DNA of 64,000 nucleotides, from positions 1,723,001-1,787,000 of the forward strand of contig NZ_AHMO02000008.1 of the NCBI RefSeq assembly GCF_000243715.2, given 5' to 3'. The position numbers and the translations under genes were made by a program. Positions 58,576 through 64,000 of the stretch are shown piece by piece (the first letter of the stretch is position 1; each line of letters starts with the position of its first letter). The notes under the pieces were generated by a model, which worked only from the letters and a program-made list of their open reading frames with translations, was not told the DNA's origin and ran no database searches. This stretch comes from Leptospira broomii serovar Hurstbridge str. 5399 (GTDB lineage Bacteria; Spirochaetota; Leptospiria; Leptospirales; Leptospiraceae).

Positions 58576-59619
58576 TTAAAATTTTAACCCGAGTCTTGCG
58601 ATCAAAGTTTCAGGAGTATATTGCAAGGATTTCGGATTTTTTTCCGCTTCGCGAACGAGGGCGACGATAGCCCGATTAATCGGAGCGCCGTGTCCGACTC
58701 TATCCGCCAACTTTAAAATCTCTCCGTTTAACGTATCGATTTCGGTCGGTCGCCCTTGGTTTAGATCTTCCCACATGGAGGAGCGAGCTTCAGGGTCTAT
58801 TTTTACCATGCTCGAAGCCGCTTTGAAAAAGAGCCAATCAGGTAATTTTAATATTAATGGAGCGAGCTGCGGTATCATTTTTCCCGCTCTGCTTGGTCTT
58901 AGTCCTGCCAGTTTCAAGACTTCAAAACCTTCGGAAATCATTGCGGCTAGAATCCTACGATATCCGCGTAAAGAAAGTTCCTCCCTTAGCGGAATTCCGG
59001 AAAGCGCATTTAGGCTGTTATTTAGATTAATGAGAAGTTTTCCCCAAAGAACGCCGTCCATATTGGGATGAGTAGCCGCAGATAGTCCGGCGATCTTAAG
59101 ATAATCTACGATTTTTTTTCCATATTGATTTTCCTGAACGACCAGATCTCCGCTCGTCCCCCTATGAAACTGCCCCTTACCTTTTGCGATCACGTTGAAC
59201 GGAACCATTCCCGCTAGAATTCTTTCTCCTAAATGCGGAATCGATTCGTAAAGTAATGACTTGTTTTTAACGCCGTTTTGAAAGCTGACTATGATCGCTT
59301 TTTCTTTTTCTGCGGAAGATAGATGCTTATTTAAGGCCTGGCCTAATTCTTTTGTATCTCTGCTTTTAACAGTCACTAAGAAGATGGAAGCGCCACGAAC
59401 TTCTTTTAAGTCGGTAGTATATTCGATCTTATTAGGTGGAATGGAAAAAAACTTTCCCGTAAAATCGGAAATTCCCAGACCGAATAACTGAACTTCCTTT
59501 CGATTTCGTTCTCTTCCTACAAAGACGACCGGAAATCCTGCGTTGACCAAATGTGCTCCAATGTACGTTCCGATGCTTCCTGAGCCGAGAATCGCAAATT
59601 TAGCAGAATCTTCTTGCAT
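58576..59619 (-). CDS. panE: Ketopantoate (2-dehydropantoate) 2-reductase family
   Basis: The 347-residue protein has the ApbA/PanE N-terminal Rossmann motif FAILGSGSIGTYIGAHLV (NADPH-binding), then VTVKSRDTKELGQAL and IVSFQNGVKN. The C-terminal domain includes GKLLINLNNSLNALSGI with the catalytic-type Lys (KLLINLNNSLNAL) and SMWEDLNQGRPTEIDTLNGEIL. PanE supplies pantoate for coenzyme A synthesis, the cofactor used by the CoA and ACP enzymes of the window. Length is slightly above E. coli PanE (303), as in other family members; related reductases with other 2-oxo acids are possible. Confidence 0.9.
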   Translation of the reverse strand: MQEDSAKFAILGSGSIGTYIGAHLVNAGFPVVFVGRERNRKEVQLFGLGISDFTGKFFSIPPNKIEYTTDLKEVRGASIFLVTVKSRDTKELGQALNKHLSSAEKEKAIIVSFQNGVKNKSLLYESIPHLGERILAGMVPFNVIAKGKGQFHRGTSGDLVVQENQYGKKIVDYLKIAGLSAATHPNMDGVLWGKLLINLNNSLNALSGIPLREELSLRGYRRILAAMISEGFEVLKLAGLRPSRAGKMIPQLAPLILKLPDWLFFKAASSMVKIDPEARSSMWEDLNQGRPTEIDTLNGEILKLADRVGHGAPINRAIVALVREAEKNPKSLQYTPETLIARLGLKF

Positions 59620-59659
59620 AAGCGGATAAGATTTATTGTAAAACGGGAAAAACCAAGTA

Positions 59660-59703
59660 AAAATAAAAAAACCGAGAGTCCTTTCGGAAACTCTCGGTTT
59701 TAC
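59660..59703 (-). terminator. Terminator of the secreted lipase gene
   Basis: ACCGAGAGT and ACTCTCGGT form a stem flanked by A/T; the minus strand then runs into TTTTTTTATTTTTAC. It lies 23 bp after the lipase stop. Confidence 0.88.
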
Positions 59704-59725
59704 TTATGAGAATTCTAACTAACGA

Positions 59726-60649
59726 TTATTGGTTAGATTTCGCGTTTTGGGCCATTTTCAAGAAATAACCCTCAACATCGTACCAAGTCTTACCTGAATT
59801 CAAAGTATTGGAGGCTTCCAGATGGTCGACTCCCGTTGTCAGGATTCCGTAGCTTGGTCCTCCGTTAAATGTCCCCCATTTAAGTGAAGAATAAGGAACG
59901 AGACCGTCGCAAGTTGCTCCTTGTCCGTTGAACAAACCGCCGGCAGCGCAAGCAGGTTGCAGAATTCCCATTAAAGGGTGCTGGATAAGGTCAGGGATGG
60001 TGATATAAGATCCGTAAGAATAGTATTTCACCGCAGAAGAGTTCGGTGTACGGGTATTAAATGCCGCCGTTCCCGAAGTAGTCAAAGAGCCTAAAGCTGC
60101 GAGTGCGTTTTGTTGTCCGCCGCCGTAAACTAATTGTACCACTACGCCTAAGACCGCATTAACGAAAGGTTTAATCCAATCAGGCAGGACAGTATTGATT
60201 ATGTCTGCAATCGGAGATCCGCGGTGCGGGGTGTTCAAAGTGGTTAGAGTCGATACTTTAGAAGAAAGACCCAGGTTAGAAATAGCGTAACGGCTATCCA
60301 GTCCACCTTGCGAGTGACCTAAGATATGAACTTTCGAGAACCCGTTGGCTGCCATATATACGTTGATTTTGTTAGCTAACTCGACTCCGCGGGTTTCGTT
60401 AGACTGTGCCGCAGTTTTTGTCGGAGCATATACCGTTGCGCCTTGTGAGGTTAGATAGGAATCCATTCCTCCCCAATAGCTAATAATGCTGATTATGCCT
60501 GATGAATCGGTTCCCCAGCCAAAAAGACCGTGGGAAAGGATAATCGGATAGGCCCCAGCGAGTGGTTTGGAAGATGATCCTCCGCCTGATGCGAACAATG
60601 AGCCGCTAAAAATAAACAGGATCAATACTGATAGTCCTAGTTTACGCAT
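59726..60649 (-). CDS. Secreted triacylglycerol lipase (Pseudomonas family I type)
   Basis: The 307-residue protein has a signal peptide (1-20, LILFIFSGSLFA), then PIILSHGLFGWG (oxyanion region), nucleophile GHSQGG (Ser113), Asp248 in CDGLVP and His276 in GVDHLE. These complete a catalytic triad. Two cysteines (Cys234 and Cys247) sit next to the Asp as in Pseudomonas lipases, where they form a disulfide. Those enzymes usually need a lipase foldase (Lif) encoded next to them; none is seen here. GAGG precedes the ATG, and a good promoter lies about 110 bp upstream. Expected to release fatty acids outside the cell. Confidence 0.92.
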   Translation of the reverse strand: MRKLGLSVLILFIFSGSLFASGGGSSSKPLAGAYPIILSHGLFGWGTDSSGIISIISYWGGMDSYLTSQGATVYAPTKTAAQSNETRGVELANKINVYMAANGFSKVHILGHSQGGLDSRYAISNLGLSSKVSTLTTLNTPHRGSPIADIINTVLPDWIKPFVNAVLGVVVQLVYGGGQQNALAALGSLTTSGTAAFNTRTPNSSAVKYYSYGSYITIPDLIQHPLMGILQPACAAGGLFNGQGATCDGLVPYSSLKWGTFNGGPSYGILTTGVDHLEASNTLNSGKTWYDVEGYFLKMAQNAKSNQ

Positions 60650-60733
60650 GGAATGTTACCTCTTTTCTCTTCACTATTCTCTGTGTCTCAAATTGAGATT
60701 CGCTTTGTGTTTCTTGTTCGCTTTTTCTATGTA

Positions 60734-60751
60734 TCACTCGATATAGAGTGA
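60734..60751. promoter_or_regulatory. Inverted repeat just downstream of the lipase promoter
   Basis: TCACTC-GATATA-GAGTGA, perfect 6-bp arms, lies roughly +2 to +20 relative to the expected transcription start. A second short repeat TCTCA-AAT-TGAGA is at 60686-60698. Both could be operator sites. Confidence 0.35.
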
Positions 60752-60759
60752 GGGTTTTT

Positions 60760-60787
60760 ACTGTATTCTGATCCCCGAGATTGTCAA
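60760..60787 (-). promoter_or_regulatory. Sigma-70-type promoter of the lipase gene
   Basis: Minus-strand TTGACA (full consensus, 60787-60782) and TACAGT (4/6, 60765-60760) are separated by 16 bases. Confidence 0.5.
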
Positions 60788-61501
60788 GAGAAAACGTTCG
60801 AAAAAAACTTCTTAAATAATACGTTTGATATAAAACTAAATTATTTTTAAATCAAGCGTTATATAAAAATGCATTTTAGTTTTTCAAAAAGGGCGATTTG
60901 AAAGCATTTTAGGAAAATAAAAGTTCTAAGGCTAACCCTCTTACCTGCTGCCTTTTTCTCTTATTTCCCAATTATATTTTATAGGAGAGGATTTTTAGAA
61001 GACCGGTCAATGATACGAAGAATTCAGATCGGTCCAGGAAGTTATTCCTTCCGATGTGATATTCTTTTCCGACGAAATTTGAGTTTTTGCTCCGAGAAAA
61101 ACAAATCTTCCGAAGGATTCCGAATTTTTATCCCGCGATCTGTGAAACAAAATTAGCGCGCGGCTTTTAAATTTTAAAATACACGATCGGGTTTTTCTTA
61201 GTCGTAATTCGATCGTCGAATCGGAATAAAATTTCTATTTCGGTTCTAGGTTCTCAGTGTTCGCATACGATCGTCTGTGATTTCAGTTTGAATCATTCGT
61301 TCGGTGGGGAGAAACTTCGAACGAAAAATTCTTTTTGATAAGTGCGTAAGAGCCGATTAAAGACCAAAAAGTTTTACAATGATAGGATGGGTATTTTGGA
61401 AAATTCGTAACAGGCAAAAAGAAAGGTCCTTCGTTTAATGGAAATGAAGCTGATCGCTGTCGGAAGCTGGTAGTTAAGGGACTTCGAAATCGATGATTTT
61501 C
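60788..61501. other. AT-rich intergenic stretch between lipase and oxidoreductase
   Basis: Apart from the possible relic, only a small hairpin is seen: TTCGTTCG with CGAACGAA at 61297-61325. No gene with a ribosome site was found. Confidence 0.4.
61007..61240 (-). pseudogene. Possible decayed coding relic
   Basis: One minus-strand frame of about 74 codons has natural-looking protein composition (SESFGRFVFLGAKTQISSEK, ITSWTDLNSSYH then stop). It has no start codon or ribosome site; an adjacent frame also reads as protein (IEILFRFDDRITTKKNPIVYF). It may be the frameshifted end of a lost gene. The FVFLG-x-x pattern faintly resembles the DUF3427 end of some helicases, but this is weak. Confidence 0.25.
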
Positions 61502-62515
61502 CTAGGAGATTCGAATGACTATCTTTCCGAAATGACTTCCTTTTTTAAGGATGCCTAATGCTTCTCTGAATTCTTGAATCGGAAAGATAGAATCTACTAC
61601 CGGACGTAGTCCGACGCTTTGAATAGCGCGATTCATCTCTAAGAAAGCCTTTTGATGTCCTACTACGATTCCTTGAACTTTTATTTGATTCATAACAAGC
61701 GGTAGAAGATTCAAATCCTTAATTGACCCTGCGAGAATTCCGATTAAGTGAATCGTGCCGAATAGTTTAACGGCTTTCACGGACTGCTCTAACGTTCCTG
61801 CGCCTCCTACTTCGACGACATGATCGACTCCTTCTCCTCCCGTTAGATCTCGAATCGCCTCTCCCCATTTGGGAAGTTCCTTATAATTGATTCCATAGTC
61901 GGCTCCCAGTGCTTTCCCCCGAGCTAGCTTTTCCTCGGAAGATGATGTTAGGTAGACTGTCGCACCGATCATCTTTGCGAATTGCAATGCAAACAGGGAA
62001 ACTCCGCCCGTTCCTTGAACTAAGACAGATTCACCCGGCTTCACTTTGTTTTCTACGAAGAAGGAGGACCAGGCAGTTAGGGCAGCGCATGGCAGAGTAG
62101 CGGCTTCCTCAAAGCTTAGATGCGAAGGCATCGGGACGATACCGGTTGTCGGTAAAATAGCATATTCTCGTAGAGTTCCGTCTAAAGGACCGCCTAATGT
62201 AGTTCGAAGCTCTTTCTTTGTGGCGGGGCCGCTGATCCAATACGGCGCAAAGGTTGCGTTGATCTTATCTCCGACTTTAAATTCCGTAACGTTTTCTCCG
62301 ACTTCCACGATTTCCCCGGCTCCGTCACTGCAAGGAATCATCGGTACGGGGAATTTAGGATTGTATTTGCCTTCGATCACCAAATAGTCTCTAAAGTTTA
62401 AGGAGGCTGCACGGAATCGGACCAACACTTCTCTCGGACCCGGCTTTTCGGGATCCGGTATTTCTACAAGAGAGAGGTTTTCTGCGCCGAAGGAAGAAAG
62501 ACGAATTGCCTTCAT
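61502..62515 (-). CDS. MDR-superfamily NAD(P)-dependent oxidoreductase
   Basis: The 337-residue enzyme resembles the quinone oxidoreductase/alcohol dehydrogenase branch of medium-chain reductases. It shows ASLNFRDYLVIEGKY, MIPCSDGAGEIVEVGENV, VLVQGTGGVSLFALQFAKM (coenzyme Rossmann), TSSSEEKLARGKALGADYGINY and VVEVGGAGTLEQSVKAVK. The catalytic-zinc Cys/His ligands of classical ADH are not obvious, so a zinc-independent quinone or enoyl reductase is likelier. It lies 99 bp downstream of the crotonyl-CoA-reductase-like gene on the same strand. Substrate unknown. Confidence 0.85.
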   Translation of the reverse strand: MKAIRLSSFGAENLSLVEIPDPEKPGPREVLVRFRAASLNFRDYLVIEGKYNPKFPVPMIPCSDGAGEIVEVGENVTEFKVGDKINATFAPYWISGPATKKELRTTLGGPLDGTLREYAILPTTGIVPMPSHLSFEEAATLPCAALTAWSSFFVENKVKPGESVLVQGTGGVSLFALQFAKMIGATVYLTSSSEEKLARGKALGADYGINYKELPKWGEAIRDLTGGEGVDHVVEVGGAGTLEQSVKAVKLFGTIHLIGILAGSIKDLNLLPLVMNQIKVQGIVVGHQKAFLEMNRAIQSVGLRPVVDSIFPIQEFREALGILKKGSHFGKIVIRIS

Positions 62516-62614
62516 GGTTGATTCTTAGTTGATAATTTAGGTTTTTTCAGGTTTCGGAAACTCTCCCGCTGATTTTCTCCACGAGAGAGTTTCGATTCGA
62601 TGGAAAAAGATTCC

Positions 62615-63862
62615 TTACTTGATTCCTAATCCTGGCTTAGCGGCTCCCACGAGAATACTCATATTTCCCGAAGGATGCTTATTTTCCTTCATCAATTGAT
62701 GGGCTTTAGCAGTTTCATCAAATGTAAATGTCTGCGCGAGAACCGGATCGACTTTCTTTTCTATCACCAGTTGGTTTAGTCCGGCGGAATTTTCATCGTT
62801 TGCAAAGTGGGAACCTTGTAAACGTTTTTGCCTCATCCAAAGATAGCGAAGGTCAACGGTCGCATTAAAACCGGTGGTTCCGGCACAAATTACTACCATT
62901 CCACCCGTTTCGCAAACGAATACCGAAGTCGGTATAGTCGACTCGCCCGGGTGCTCGAAAACGATTTTCGGATTTTTTCCTTTTCCTGCGATATCCCAGA
63001 TTGCCTTACCGAATTCGCGTGCGTTTTTAGTCCATTCCGCAAATACTTCCGGCTTATTGATTTCAGAAGTCAAGGCTCCCCAATGTTTGAAATGATTCCT
63101 ATTGATTACTCCGGCTGCACCTAGGTTTTTACAAAAATCGATTTTATCATCCGAAGAAACGACTGCGATAGGAACTCCACCTGCGGCCTTTACGATCTGA
63201 ATAGCCATGGCTCCAAGACCCCCCGCACCTCCCCATATAAGAACTACATCACCGGGTTTTACGTCGTTCGGTTTCCAATGGTGAAGCATTCTATAAGCAG
63301 TGGCGCCCACCAGCATATAAGCTGCTGATGCTTCCCAACTAAGATGCTTCGGTCTTGGTAAACATTGATGATCCTGAACTTTGCAAAATTGTGCAAAGGA
63401 TCCCCAGTTTGATTCGTATCCCCATATGATTTGAGACGGGGCGAACATAGGATCATTTCCGGACTTAACCCAAGGATCGTTATGATCCCACATCCCGCAA
63501 TGGACGACTACTTCGTCGCCAACCTTCACATTCTTTACGTCGGATCCGATTTTATATACGATACCCGAAGCATCGGAGCCGCCGATATGGAATTGCTCCG
63601 GTTCTCCTTTTTTATTTCTGGCTCCGATTACGTTTACCGGATATCCGAGTGCGGCCCAAACATTATTGTAGTTGATACCTGCGGCCATGACCGCGACTAA
63701 AACTTCGTCGGGGGCGATTTCAGGGACTTCGATTTCCTCAGGTTGAATTGATTTTATCGGATCTCCGAACCTGTCAGGACGGATAACCTGTGCATGCATT
63801 TTTTTAGGGACAACTCCCAAAGGGGGAAGTTGGCCGATTGGTACGATTTCAGGTGCGTTCAT
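62615..63862 (-). CDS. ccr: Crotonyl-CoA carboxylase/reductase-like protein
   Basis: The ATG at 63862 gives 415 residues; a TTG at 63901 is an alternative. It resembles Ccr-type enoyl reductases: [71 protein letters not shown] and [17 protein letters not shown]. In characterised ECRs the CO2-binding residues are an Asn, a Phe-Glu pair and a His. Here the Asn and the SHFAN His are present, while Phe is Tyr (WGYES near 149). Carboxylation to ethylmalonyl-CoA is therefore plausible but uncertain; simple enoyl reduction is the alternative. Confidence 0.87.
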   Translation of the reverse strand: MNAPEIVPIGQLPPLGVVPKKMHAQVIRPDRFGDPIKSIQPEEIEVPEIAPDEVLVAVMAAGINYNNVWAALGYPVNVIGARNKKGEPEQFHIGGSDASGIVYKIGSDVKNVKVGDEVVVHCGMWDHNDPWVKSGNDPMFAPSQIIWGYESNWGSFAQFCKVQDHQCLPRPKHLSWEASAAYMLVGATAYRMLHHWKPNDVKPGDVVLIWGGAGGLGAMAIQIVKAAGGVPIAVVSSDDKIDFCKNLGAAGVINRNHFKHWGALTSEINKPEVFAEWTKNAREFGKAIWDIAGKGKNPKIVFEHPGESTIPTSVFVCETGGMVVICAGTTGFNATVDLRYLWMRQKRLQGSHFANDENSAGLNQLVIEKKVDPVLAQTFTFDETAKAHQLMKENKHPSGNMSILVGAAKPGLGIK

Positions 63863-64000
63863 GCGGACCAGAAAAACCGTATCGATCTGGGATACGACCA
63901 AAAAACGATAGATTTTTTACGGTAAATCGATGAATTTCCCGGGTCCTTGTCGGAGGTTAATTGTTTGATAGAATAAAATCGATTCTTTCTTCGATTCCTT

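Overview
The window is about 64 kb of AT-leaning bacterial chromosome (roughly 43% GC by eye). Gene content fits a Leptospira-like spirochaete: many SpoIIE/STAS/HATPase partner-switching proteins, a 7TM-AraC regulator, an Lcl_C-type membrane protein, sulfatase-like and TPR lipoproteins, and a crotonyl-CoA-reductase-like enzyme. The genus is an inference from family content, not proven. No rRNA, tRNA, CRISPR array, insertion sequence or prophage was seen.

Layout. 1-16.5 kb: a truncated dihydroorotase, two membrane proteins, homoserine dehydrogenase, a lone STAS protein, HflX, a HEAT-repeat secreted protein, an inositol-monophosphatase-family protein, an MgtC-family protein, a tiny exported Cys protein, and a four-gene regulatory operon (unknown protein, STAS, RsbW-like kinase, giant RsbU-like phosphatase). 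16.5-33.5 kb: a three-gene fatty-acid-synthesis operon on the minus strand. It encodes a 3356-residue type I fatty acid synthase (AT-ER-DH-MPT-ACP-KR-KS), a stand-alone AcpS overlapping it by ATGA, and a 1974-residue single-chain biotin-dependent acyl-CoA carboxylase. A 470-bp upstream region with three inverted repeats, one a perfect 22+4+22 palindrome, precedes it. 33.5-39 kb: a tightly overlapped minus-strand chain of acyl-CoA dehydrogenase, trpE, trpG, an MsbA-like ABC exporter and a response-regulator receiver protein. 39-46.6 kb: a small His-rich exported protein and its decayed paralogue, a patatin-like protein, CutA, lipoproteins, a secreted hydrolase and a membrane AraC regulator. 46.6-64 kb: an RND-pump relic, a PAS histidine kinase, an OmpA-domain protein, a sulfatase-superfamily lipoprotein, a HadAB-like dehydratase pair, a second SpoIIE phosphatase, a patatin, PanE-like reductase, a secreted lipase, an MDR oxidoreductase and a crotonyl-CoA carboxylase/reductase-like protein.

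How the genes work together. The carboxylase would supply malonyl-CoA (or another carboxylated acyl-CoA), AcpS would load phosphopantetheine onto the ACP domain, and the synthase would make acyl-CoA. This is a self-contained route in one transcription unit. The fas-acpS adjacency is known from mycobacteria, and linking a eukaryote-like single-chain carboxylase to it is the most notable observation here. Two start-codon anomalies (CTG for trpE, ATT for hflX) are supported by conserved residues upstream of the first canonical start plus well-placed Shine-Dalgarno sequences.
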